64,000 bases of DNA from a virus: the IMG/VR virus record IMGVR_UViG_3300047546_001263, positions 1 to 64,000 of that record. One strand, 5' to 3'. The notes under the pieces were generated by a model, which was not told where the DNA came from, did not search any database, and saw nothing but the letters and a program-made list of their open reading frames with translations. Both the position numbers and the translations under genes were made by a program. Shown one piece after another: positions 7,717-14,029 of the stretch. Numbering within the stretch: the first letter of the stretch is position 1; the number at the start of each line of letters is the position of its first letter.

Positions 7717-8427
7717 TTAGTTGCGACATTTTCCTGCTAATTCTATATTCTTATAGAACTCAGCTCTACAAGAATCTTCTTTTAAGAATGCTCCTGAAAG
7801 TTTAGCTGTCTGCATTGATGCTCCATTATGTTTAGTACCTCGGCAAGATACACAATTATGTGTTGCATCTACCATTACAGCTACTCCTTCGTTACCTTCG
7901 CAGATCTTATCAATAGCATGATGAATAGCTACTGTTAATTGCTCTTGGATAGCTCCTCGACGACCGAAGTATTCTACAATACGGTTTAGTTTAGATAATC
8001 CAATAACCTTACCGTCTTTTCCTGGGATGTAAGCAACACTAACTCGACCTTGAATAGTCTGGTGATGGTGAGAACACATAGAGGTTAGTGGTATATTACT
8101 CTCCTGTACTAACCCGTCATAACCGTCTGATGGAAATGCTGTAATTTCTGGTGGTGCTGAGAATCGACCTGCCCATAAGTCGTTTACATATGCTTTTGCT
8201 ACTCGACGTGGAGTGTCGGATGAGTTTGGATCATTTCTCCAATCACACCCCAAAGCATCTAAGAACTTACCGAATGCTTCTGCAGCGTTTGAGATAATTT
8301 CATATTTCTCAGAGTCGGTAAGATGAACATCTACCATTTTACTAATTTTTTGCTTCTCAGCTAACTGTGTGGATAAACCATTTGCGTAACCTGCTTCGGT
8401 TACCTCTAACGAATACTTCTTCTTCAT
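7717..8427 (-). CDS. folE: GTP cyclohydrolase I (FolE)
   Basis: 236 residues. FolE converts GTP to 7,8-dihydroneopterin triphosphate, the first step of 7-deazaguanine synthesis (and of folate). Zinc and catalytic residues are present: Cys118 and His121 in CSHHHQTI, then HNCVSCRG with Cys192 and Cys195; VIGLSKLNRIVEYFGRR and QEQLT are family signatures. The N-terminal 40 residues are extra and variable. It is preceded by its own promoter (8472-8502) and by a 26-nt leader block shared with the gene at 11502. Together with QueD, QueE and QueC it completes the route to preQ0. Confidence 0.96.
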   Translation of the reverse strand: MKKKYSLEVTEAGYANGLSTQLAEKQKISKMVDVHLTDSEKYEIISNAAEAFGKFLDALGCDWRNDPNSSDTPRRVAKAYVNDLWAGRFSAPPEITAFPSDGYDGLVQESNIPLTSMCSHHHQTIQGRVSVAYIPGKDGKVIGLSKLNRIVEYFGRRGAIQEQLTVAIHHAIDKICEGNEGVAVMVDATHNCVSCRGTKHNGASMQTAKLSGAFLKEDSCRAEFYKNIELAGKCRN

Positions 8428-8438
8428 TTTATATGTTT

Positions 8439-8464
8439 GTTTTTAAAGTGGTGCTACGACACTA
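8439..8464 (-). repeat. Leader repeat copy 1 (folE 5' UTR)
   Basis: A 26-base block in the folE leader is identical to 11763-11788 in the leader of another early-type gene. The RNA reads TAGTGTCGTAGCACCACT then TTAAAAAC, with a weak AGTG/CACT hairpin. In both places it lies between a TTG-N20-TAnnTT promoter and the ATG, so a shared regulatory or translation role is likely. Confidence 0.7.
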
Positions 8465-8471
8465 CTATAAC

Positions 8472-8502
8472 TTAATTTACGAAAACTTAATTTAAGATCC
8501 AA
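8472..8502 (-). promoter_or_regulatory. Bacteroidetes-type promoter for folE
   Basis: Minus strand: TTG (8500-8502), a 20-nt spacer ending TTCG, TAAATT (8474-8479) and AAG. It drives folE, with a leader of about 40 nt that carries the shared 26-nt block. Confidence 0.75.
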
Positions 8503-8503
8503 A

Positions 8504-8926
8504 TTATTTCAAGTAATCTTGAATAGAATCACTATCTTTATTTTCCCAAGGAAATACTAACCACCTAGCATCATCGATTAGTTCGCAATACTTATCCGGA
8601 ACGTACTTACTATTATGTCTAAATGCTAATGCTAAGGTTAAAAATTCATAAGCATCAATTTCTGCAAAAGTAATTCCTGTATCACAAATATCGTCTACAA
8701 CTAGGGTTTTATGTCTTAACCTAGTAGGTAGTAATTTAGCTTCTGCTAAACTTATAAACTTTATTTTATATCTATGAGAAATTAAAACTGCAGGGATTAA
8801 ACCTCCTCTTGGTAAACCGGTAACATACATTACGGGTTCTTGACAATCTAACCACATTCCAATTTTATCAATTTGACTCTCTACCCACTCCCAGGTAAGG
8901 TCTCTCGTGATTATAATTTCTCTCAT
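8504..8926 (-). CDS. Phosphoribosyltransferase (purine-type)
   Basis: 140 residues. The PRPP-binding signature is VVDDICDTG at residues 76-84, with TGLPRGGLIPAVLIS upstream forming the pyrophosphate loop, as in hypoxanthine/guanine/xanthine phosphoribosyltransferases. It would join a free base to PRPP. DpdA releases free guanine from DNA when it swaps bases, so a guanine salvage role is an attractive inference from the neighbourhood, but the base specificity cannot be read from sequence. It shares one base with the gene upstream (8926-9351). Confidence 0.8.
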   Translation of the reverse strand: MREIIITRDLTWEWVESQIDKIGMWLDCQEPVMYVTGLPRGGLIPAVLISHRYKIKFISLAEAKLLPTRLRHKTLVVDDICDTGITFAEIDAYEFLTLALAFRHNSKYVPDKYCELIDDARWLVFPWENKDSDSIQDYLK

Positions 8927-9351
8927 TAATCCTTTATATCATTCTTACCGTTTGTATAATGCCATAAACTTCCAGAAGGATAACCATATGTAGTCGTGGT
9001 TGTCATACCGCTTAAACCTAAAGGACTGTTTATTGTAGTAATAGATCCTACACCTGGTGTAGTTGTTATAACTCCGGTTCCTCCACCTGTACCATTTGGT
9101 AAAAAAGGGTTATTAATACCGGGTACATCTCCTACATAGTAAGGATTAATTTTATGAGGCTCTTGCCATCTTGGGTACGGTTCATGTACTCTAAATGTAT
9201 TAGGATCTGAAAGTATACCTCCTAATGGGAATGAATCATCTACCTCTTTTAACTTATCTTTTAATGCATCCCATTGTTTTGGAGTTGGTGCGTACTCATG
9301 GCAAGCTTCTACAAAACCTTGCATCCATGTAACAAATTCTTTTGATGTCAT
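8926..9351 (-). CDS. Hypothetical protein with Gly/Thr-rich C-terminal half
   Basis: 141 residues. The N-terminal part has a short helical segment (FVTWMQGFVEACHEYAPTPK and WDALKDKLKEVDD), followed by a proline-rich stretch and a low-complexity Gly/Thr/Pro region (GTGGGTGVITTTPG). No signal peptide or known domain is visible. It is packed between the phosphoribosyltransferase and the secreted nuclease with 1- and 5-nt spacing. Function unknown. Confidence 0.6.
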   Translation of the reverse strand: MTSKEFVTWMQGFVEACHEYAPTPKQWDALKDKLKEVDDSFPLGGILSDPNTFRVHEPYPRWQEPHKINPYYVGDVPGINNPFLPNGTGGGTGVITTTPGVGSITTINSPLGLSGMTTTTTYGYPSGSLWHYTNGKNDIKD

Positions 9352-9356
9352 AACTT

Positions 9357-9956
9357 TTAATTACAATTTATTTTATATTCTTGCCATTTTTTAGTAGGCG
9401 GTTGATTCGGAAAATAGTAACATTCGGTTTTACCGCTCTTAGTAAACTTAATCACTTTATAAAATGCATCAGGTACTGTAGCATTTGTAGGTAGTTTAAT
9501 AGACTTATCGCTAAAAATAGCTTTGACTGTTACTTCTAGTACTTCTGTATCTGCCCATACTCTCTCTTGTGCTTCTAATAGTCGCCACTCACCCCTATTT
9601 AATCTTTCGTTCTGTAAAGCAGAATTTAAGTAAGTAAAAGTCTGTTTTAAGTTCTCTTTGGAGTCGGTAAAATGTGCAGCTGGAGCCATATGTCCTTTAT
9701 CGTATATGTTTGCTGCGTAGTCATTATTATCAGATGTATGATAGTCTTTCTCTGTGTAAAAATCTAACCCTTTTCTATCTGCTACTTTTGTTATAGGTCT
9801 TGCAGTGTATTTAACCCAGAGAGGCTGTTCCTTAGTCTCTGAATACATTACTTCAAATATCGGAGTTTTAACTAATACTGAATCTCGTAATTGCCCGTAA
9901 GCAGTTGTTAATGTTAGTAAAAATGCTAAAAGAAGCAAATTCGATTTTCTTCCCAT
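9357..9956 (-). CDS. Exported DNA/RNA non-specific endonuclease (NUC1/EndoG family)
   Basis: 199 residues with an N-terminal signal peptide (MGRKSNLLLLAFLLTLTTAYGQ). The active-site motif of the beta-beta-alpha-metal nucleases is DKGHMAPA (Asp86 to His89, corresponding to the DRGH motif), followed by a YLNSALQNERLNRGEW region that supplies the metal-binding Asn, and a typical C-terminal WQEY. It should be secreted to the periplasm or outside. A phage-encoded exported nuclease could destroy incoming competitor DNA or scavenge external DNA; this is inference. Its 5' end overlaps the next gene by 31 bp. Confidence 0.88.
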   Translation of the reverse strand: MGRKSNLLLLAFLLTLTTAYGQLRDSVLVKTPIFEVMYSETKEQPLWVKYTARPITKVADRKGLDFYTEKDYHTSDNNDYAANIYDKGHMAPAAHFTDSKENLKQTFTYLNSALQNERLNRGEWRLLEAQERVWADTEVLEVTVKAIFSDKSIKLPTNATVPDAFYKVIKFTKSGKTECYYFPNQPPTKKWQEYKINCN

Positions 9957-10216
9957 CTGTAATTGTTTAACTGTTTATAATCGGTTTCTGATAAAATTGT
10001 AACATTTTGAGTATCTACAGGATGTTCGTCTATGTAGTTAATTAACTCTAGGAAAGTTACAGGACCAAATTCTATTTCGTCGTAATCTTCTGTTATTAAG
10101 TGAAGGTTACCGTTCTGTACTTTGTAATCCCATACAATCAAACCATCTACTAGTATTTCAACATCTCCCATGTTGTCTATACCTACTTCGTATCTTAATA
10201 TATCTTCTAAATTCAT
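9926..10216 (-). CDS. Hypothetical protein, acidic
   Basis: 96 residues from MNLEDILRYEVG. A longer frame begins at 10297 but would run 62 bp into queE, whereas the ATG at 10214-10216 clears queE and has a TATTTATA element (10223-10230) just upstream, so the inner start is chosen. The sequence is acidic with beta-like strands (VEILVDGLIVWDYKVQNGNLHLI). No domain is recognised. It overlaps the nuclease start. Confidence 0.6.
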   Translation of the reverse strand: MNLEDILRYEVGIDNMGDVEILVDGLIVWDYKVQNGNLHLITEDYDEIEFGPVTFLELINYIDEHPVDTQNVTILSETDYKQLNNYRWEENRICFF

Positions 10217-10235
10217 AGTAAATATAAATAGAGGT

Positions 10236-11018
10236 TTACACAGCTCTTTTAGTGTCGAAAGCAATAATATGCTCTCTACCTGTAAATCGGTATGCATTTT
10301 GAGTACACCATTCTATAACTAAAGGATAAACTCTAATTAACTCTTGACGATTATCTCCTGGAGGCATTATAATTACCTTATTTTTAGGTATCTCTAACTC
10401 ATCCAACCAAGCTCTTGTCTCTAACCATTCTTCAGGTCTCTCTACTGGATTAGCTACGATTTTAACGTGGTAATCTTTATGGTATGCCAATGTCTCTTTA
10501 ATTGCTTCTTTATTGAGACGATGCCTGTTGTGCGTGTCAATAAGCTTCTGGTCTGTAACTGCACCTTGAGGAGTAAGTACGCCCAATACAGGCACACTAT
10601 TGGTAAACTTAGGACTAAGACTAATAAGGTCAATAGGATAGTCGGTAGCGAGGAAATGGCTTCCTTCAGTTTCGATGGTAATAATGATACCTCTTTCATG
10701 AGCAAAATGTGTTAATTCGTTAACTAAAGCTGGATGCATTGTTGGTGAACCCCCTGTTAACATCATCTCCTTCACTTCTGGGTTCTCATCGTATATCTTA
10801 ACGATATCGTTGAAATTATAAATACCTTTTTCTGGATGTATACTGGTATACCAAGAGTCGCACCATCCGCCTTCTCCAAAGTAACAACGGTGAGTACAAC
10901 CTGTAGTTCTAATTGCTACAGTTGGATAGCCAGCTCTTGAACCTTCTGATTGTACGCAAGTGTACAATTCTACGATAGGTAACTTTTTACTATAATCTGT
11001 AATTCTTCCTAAACTCAT
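10236..11018 (-). CDS. queE: QueE, 7-carboxy-7-deazaguanine synthase (radical SAM)
   Basis: 260 residues. QueE rearranges 6-carboxy-tetrahydropterin to 7-carboxy-7-deazaguanine using SAM and a 4Fe-4S cluster. LYTCVQSEGSRAGYPTVAIRTTGC matches the family, with the SAM-binding MMLTGGSP and ETEGS downstream. The cluster-binding cysteines read C41-x3-C45-x7-C53 in place of the canonical CX3CX2C, meaning an insertion of FGEGG-like residues between the second and third ligand; CX14CX2C variants of QueE are known, so an altered motif is tolerated. It follows QueD by 11 nt. Confidence 0.93.
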   Translation of the reverse strand: MSLGRITDYSKKLPIVELYTCVQSEGSRAGYPTVAIRTTGCTHRCYFGEGGWCDSWYTSIHPEKGIYNFNDIVKIYDENPEVKEMMLTGGSPTMHPALVNELTHFAHERGIIITIETEGSHFLATDYPIDLISLSPKFTNSVPVLGVLTPQGAVTDQKLIDTHNRHRLNKEAIKETLAYHKDYHVKIVANPVERPEEWLETRAWLDELEIPKNKVIIMPPGDNRQELIRVYPLVIEWCTQNAYRFTGREHIIAFDTKRAV

Positions 11019-11029
11019 TATTTTTTATT

Positions 11030-11491
11030 TTATGCTTGATAAGATGCAGAATTTCTTTCGTGTTCGTAAACTTCTACTTTTACAGCTTTTACTCGTCCTT
11101 CGGTTTCTGCTTCTAAGAACTCATTAATTTCGTTATACAGATACTCTGCAAATCTTTCACAACCGGTTGCAGGTAAAATACGTAACTGAATAATACCGTC
11201 TTCATCCATCTGTTTAAAGTTCTCTAAATATGGATCATCCTCTGCTACTATTGTAGTATGGTCTAATAAGTAGTTAAAGAAGTCTTTAGGTGAACTACCG
11301 TACATAGTAGTCTTTGCTCTCTTCATTCCTCCAAAGTCCCATACCCAGTTACGTTCGTCTAGTTCTCCTTCGAACCATACTCTAAAAGATACTGCGTATC
11401 CGTGAAGAAACTTACAGTGAGTTCCTTCTGCTTTCCATTGACGAAAACAGGTAGAGTATCCGTCAAATAATTTTGTTGATTGAAATTTCAT
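11030..11491 (-). CDS. queD: QueD, 6-carboxy-tetrahydropterin synthase (PTPS family)
   Basis: 153 residues, T-fold. It makes 6-carboxy-5,6,7,8-tetrahydropterin from the FolE product. Landmarks are GTHCKFLHGY (residues 23-32), WDFGGMK, DHTTIVAEDDPYLE, GCERFAEYLYNEI and EVYEHERNSASY. The usual zinc motif HGH reads HGY here, and the first ligand region reads YSTCFRQW, so the metal site deviates from E. coli QueD; related phage enzymes seem to share this. It sits 11 nt before QueE, forming the queD-queE pair. Confidence 0.92.
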   Translation of the reverse strand: MKFQSTKLFDGYSTCFRQWKAEGTHCKFLHGYAVSFRVWFEGELDERNWVWDFGGMKRAKTTMYGSSPKDFFNYLLDHTTIVAEDDPYLENFKQMDEDGIIQLRILPATGCERFAEYLYNEINEFLEAETEGRVKAVKVEVYEHERNSASYQA

Positions 11492-11501
11492 ATTGTGTAA
11501 T

Positions 11502-11756
11502 TTAAACTAATTCTTCGTAAATTCCAACTAGTTCGGAAATAATTAACAATACAGCTGCAGTCTCTATTGAAAAGAATAGAGCTATATAACCTGCAATCCT
11601 GATACCGGATTTAAGGAAACTTACTAGTTGGTGTTTTTTTGGATCGGGAAGTTTTTGACCTTTTATTACTAAATCGTCATAAAAAGTTACTGCAGGTTTT
11701 ACTTTTTTACCTTTCAGATTTCGAGATGCGTGTACTACATCATGCGGGTTTGTCAT
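11502..11756 (-). CDS. Small membrane protein, unknown function
   Basis: 84 residues: a basic N-terminal half (NLKGKKVKPAVTF) then two hydrophobic segments (IRIAGYIALFFSIETAAVLLIISELVGIY), so probably anchored in the inner membrane with the N-terminus cytoplasmic. It is the first gene of the unit that carries queD and queE, has its own promoter (11799-11829) and shares the leader repeat with folE. This suggests early, coordinated expression with 7-deazaguanine synthesis, but no function is recognised. Confidence 0.6.
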   Translation of the reverse strand: MTNPHDVVHASRNLKGKKVKPAVTFYDDLVIKGQKLPDPKKHQLVSFLKSGIRIAGYIALFFSIETAAVLLIISELVGIYEELV

Positions 11757-11762
11757 GGGTGT

Positions 11763-11788
11763 GTTTTTAAAGTGGTGCTACGACACTA
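11763..11788 (-). repeat. Leader repeat copy 2
   Basis: Identical over 26 bases to 8439-8464 and in the same place, between a promoter and an ATG. Flanking leader sequence is different, so the conservation is confined to this block. Confidence 0.7.
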
Positions 11789-11798
11789 TTGTCTAAAA

Positions 11799-11829
11799 CT
11801 AATGTACGAATAATTATCTTACGAAACAA
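11799..11829 (-). promoter_or_regulatory. Bacteroidetes-type promoter for the 84-aa gene/queD/queE unit
   Basis: Minus strand: TTG (11827-11829), a 20-nt spacer ending TTCG, TACATT (11801-11806). The -7 box ends about 44 nt before the ATG at 11756. Confidence 0.75.
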
Positions 11830-11835
11830 CTTTTA

Positions 11836-11952
11836 CTAAAAATTCTTATAAATAAAAGGGTCTCTTTTTTTTAATTCTTCTATTTTCTTCTTAAACTCTC
11901 TTTTCCTTTTCCAGTTTTTGAAAAGATTCTTTATAGTATCTAAAAATTTCAT
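11836..11952 (-). CDS. 38-residue basic protein coupled to carbamoyltransferase
   Basis: An ATG at 11950-11952 overlaps the carbamoyltransferase stop as ATGA, the classic coupling arrangement. The frame encodes MKFLDTIKNLFKNWKRKREF and ends KRDPFIYKNF. It is amphipathic and highly basic, with a short N-terminal helix that could lie on a membrane. Small basic proteins with a similar KKRDPFIY ending occur next to carbamoyltransferases in marine phages as far as I recall. Function unknown; it is short, but the coupling and codon content support it. Confidence 0.6.
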   Translation of the reverse strand: MKFLDTIKNLFKNWKRKREFKKKIEELKKRDPFIYKNF

Positions 11953-13628
11953 TTGTGTTTCATTTTAATAATGAGGTAGTTATCTATTACAAGAAAATCC
12001 ATCTTACTATCCAAAAATCTCTCTACTGCTTGCTTTGGTGTTATAGTAATTGTCTGATCCTTAAAATTAAAAGATGTATTTAAACATATAGGATAACCTG
12101 ATATACGTTTCAATGCTAAAAGCAATTGATAATACCTTGGGTTTTGTTCTTTAGTAACTGTTTGAACTCTTGCTGTATTATCAATATGGGTAATAGAAGG
12201 TAGTCTATGGTTCTTCTTAACTTCTACAACTTGATTCATATAAGGTACCGGTTCTTTTATATCGAAAAACATTTTAGCGTCTTCTTCTATACATGAAGGA
12301 GCGAAAGGTCTAAAGCTTTCCCTCTTTTTAATGACTTTGTTGATTTTATCTTTTATACCTGGATGAAGAGGTGAAGCAAGTATAGATCTATTACCTAAAG
12401 CTCTTGCTCCAAATTCCATATTACCTTGGAACCATCCTACTATATTCCCGCTATGAATTATAGATGCTACCTTATTCAGAAGTCTCTCTTCTGTAGGATA
12501 TCTAAAGTAGTATATCTTGTTACCAAAGTACTCTAATTGAGTACGTATACTTACTTCATTAAAAGAAGGACCTGTGTAAGGAACGCTATTATCCTTTCTA
12601 GGACCTTTATAAGATGCTAAGCATGCACCAATAGCAGAACCTGCATCTGAAGGTGCAAATGGTATATGTATAGATGTATAATGTTTATATGCTTTTGTGT
12701 TAGCTAATCCATTATACGCACATCCACCTCCTAAACAGAGATTATCAGAATTAACTAATTCTTTAGCTTTCTCTAGAATTCTATTAAACTGCTTTTCGTA
12801 AATAAACTGTACAGCGGCGGCTAAATCATAATCATCTTGTGTAATTTCATCTTCCGGAAGGCGAGGACCTCTACCTAATACATTACATAGATCAGAAGTA
12901 AACATTATCTTATCTGAATACTCCCAAGTAAAGTATTCTGGGTAAAATGAAAAAATTGATTCTTTTTCGAATTTAAAAAGCTTATGAAGGAATGGAACAT
13001 ACTTATTAGAATCTCCATATCCAGCCATACCCATAACTTTATATTCACCTTCGTTAGGTTTAAAGCCGAGGAATGCGGTAAAGGTAGAGTAGAATAATCC
13101 TAAAGATTCTGGGAAGTTAATAGCAAATACTTTTTCTATAGAATTGTCTTTTGCTTTTGAAATTGTAACTGTTTCAAACTCTCCAACTCCGTCTATAGTT
13201 ACAATTGCCGCTTCTTTGTAAGGGCTAGTAAAATAGGAAAATGCTGCGTGAGATAAATGGTGTTCAACATACCTAATAGGGCCTTGGTATAGGAAATGTT
13301 TTGCTAATAAAAAGTTAGGATTGTGAAGTTCTTTTCTCTCTTTAAGAAATTTTAATCTTTTAAAGAATGTACGAAAAGGATATTTGTTGAAAGATTTAAG
13401 TACTCTTGCTCTCTTTAATTCTGGAATCTCATACCAGCAAACTTCGTCAATATCGTTTATTGTAAGTTTACTTGCTCTTAAAACCCATTTGATCGCATCT
13501 ATTGGAAAACTATCGTCATGTTTGATACCTGATAGCTTTTCTTGTTCTATGGCATAAAGAACCTTACCGTCTTTAACGATGCATGCTGCAGAGTCGTGGT
13601 AAAATGCTGAAATGCCTAGTTGTATCAT
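11949..13628 (-). CDS. O-carbamoyltransferase, NodU/TobZ family (full length)
   Basis: 559 residues, the full family size. NodU/TobZ enzymes activate carbamoyl phosphate with ATP to carbamoyl-adenylate and carbamoylate a sugar hydroxyl. The Kae1/YrdC-like architecture is clear: LGISAFYHDSAACIV at the N-terminus, the metal-binding HHLSHA at residues 123-128, TIDGVGE, GLGGGCAYNGLAN-like region (CLGGGCAYNG), then the C-terminal FGARALGNRSILASP and SFRPFAPS. It is a third carbamoyltransferase besides the pair at 32636-36657 but is more canonical than they are. A TATTTATA element lies 6-13 nt upstream of the ATG. The acceptor is unknown: a glycan is likely, but a modified DNA base cannot be excluded. 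Confidence 0.92.
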   Translation of the reverse strand: MIQLGISAFYHDSAACIVKDGKVLYAIEQEKLSGIKHDDSFPIDAIKWVLRASKLTINDIDEVCWYEIPELKRARVLKSFNKYPFRTFFKRLKFLKERKELHNPNFLLAKHFLYQGPIRYVEHHLSHAAFSYFTSPYKEAAIVTIDGVGEFETVTISKAKDNSIEKVFAINFPESLGLFYSTFTAFLGFKPNEGEYKVMGMAGYGDSNKYVPFLHKLFKFEKESIFSFYPEYFTWEYSDKIMFTSDLCNVLGRGPRLPEDEITQDDYDLAAAVQFIYEKQFNRILEKAKELVNSDNLCLGGGCAYNGLANTKAYKHYTSIHIPFAPSDAGSAIGACLASYKGPRKDNSVPYTGPSFNEVSIRTQLEYFGNKIYYFRYPTEERLLNKVASIIHSGNIVGWFQGNMEFGARALGNRSILASPLHPGIKDKINKVIKKRESFRPFAPSCIEEDAKMFFDIKEPVPYMNQVVEVKKNHRLPSITHIDNTARVQTVTKEQNPRYYQLLLALKRISGYPICLNTSFNFKDQTITITPKQAVERFLDSKMDFLVIDNYLIIKMKHK

Positions 13629-13665
13629 ACTCTTATAAATAGAACTTAATTATTTTTACTAGACG

Positions 13666-13739
13666 TGGACCAACCTGGGCTCGAACCAGGGACCTACTGA
13701 TTATGAGTCAGGTGCTCTAACCAACTGAGCTATAAGTCC
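13666..13739 (-). tRNA. tRNA-Met(CAT), elongator type
   Basis: A full cloverleaf reads from 13739 down: acceptor GGACTTA/TTGGTCC (one T-T mismatch), D arm GCTC-AGTTGGTTA-GAGC, anticodon loop CTCATAA, T arm CCTGG-TTCGAGC-CCAGG, discriminator A. No CCA is encoded. It lacks the initiator C1-A72 mismatch, so it is elongator Met (tRNA-Ile with modified C34 is possible). Confidence 0.9.
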
Positions 13740-13744
13740 AAGTG

Positions 13745-13913
13745 CTGTAGGGGAAGGAGTCGAACCTTCACGCGGCGATTCAATAAATGACATTTTTGCT
13801 AGCTAGCGTGTGGTCAACCCATTATCATTTATCTATCTCTTATCCGCACCCTCGAGACGGGAGGGCATGTCTGCCACGACCGGGGACACCCCAATCCATT
13901 CCACCACCCTACA
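13745..13913 (-). ncRNA. 169-nt tRNA-like RNA with expanded D loop and variable arm
   Basis: The ends form a perfect tRNA acceptor (TGTAGGG/CCCTACA) next to a perfect T arm (GAAGG-TTCGACT-CCTTC). The 5' part (TGGTGGAATGG and GCAGACAT) aligns with tRNA-Leu. A ~22-nt insertion in the D loop contains a GGGG-TGT-CCCC hairpin. The anticodon stem CCCTC/GAGGG encloses CCGTCTC, which lacks the universal U33 and would give GUC. The variable arm (GCGG/CCGC) holds ~70 nt, itself able to pair (ATAAATGA with TCATTTAT). It could be a degenerate tRNA-Leu, a tRNA mimic or a new tRNA-like regulatory RNA. It lies between tRNA-Leu and tRNA-Met. Confidence 0.55.
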
Positions 13914-13928
13914 ATAAAAAAAGAAACG

Positions 13929-14014
13929 TACCTCGAGCCAGAGTCGAACTGGCACGGGCGTTTCTGCCCACAAGATTTTAAGTCTTGCATGTCTACCTAT
14001 TCCATCATCGAGGC
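13929..14014 (-). tRNA. tRNA-Leu(TAA)
   Basis: 86 nt, class II. Acceptor GCCTCGA/TCGAGGT, anticodon stem CAAGA/TCTTG with loop CTTAAAA (anticodon TAA), long variable arm GGGC-AGAAAC-GCCC, T arm GCCAG-TTCGACT-CTGGC, discriminator A. It directly follows the large structured RNA region in the direction of transcription. Confidence 0.93.
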
Positions 14015-14029
14015 AGGTACGTTTATTTA

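Noticed and set aside
13745-13913. tRNA with a self-splicing group I intron
   Set aside because: The extra sequence is split between the D loop and the variable arm and is far too short for a group I intron core.
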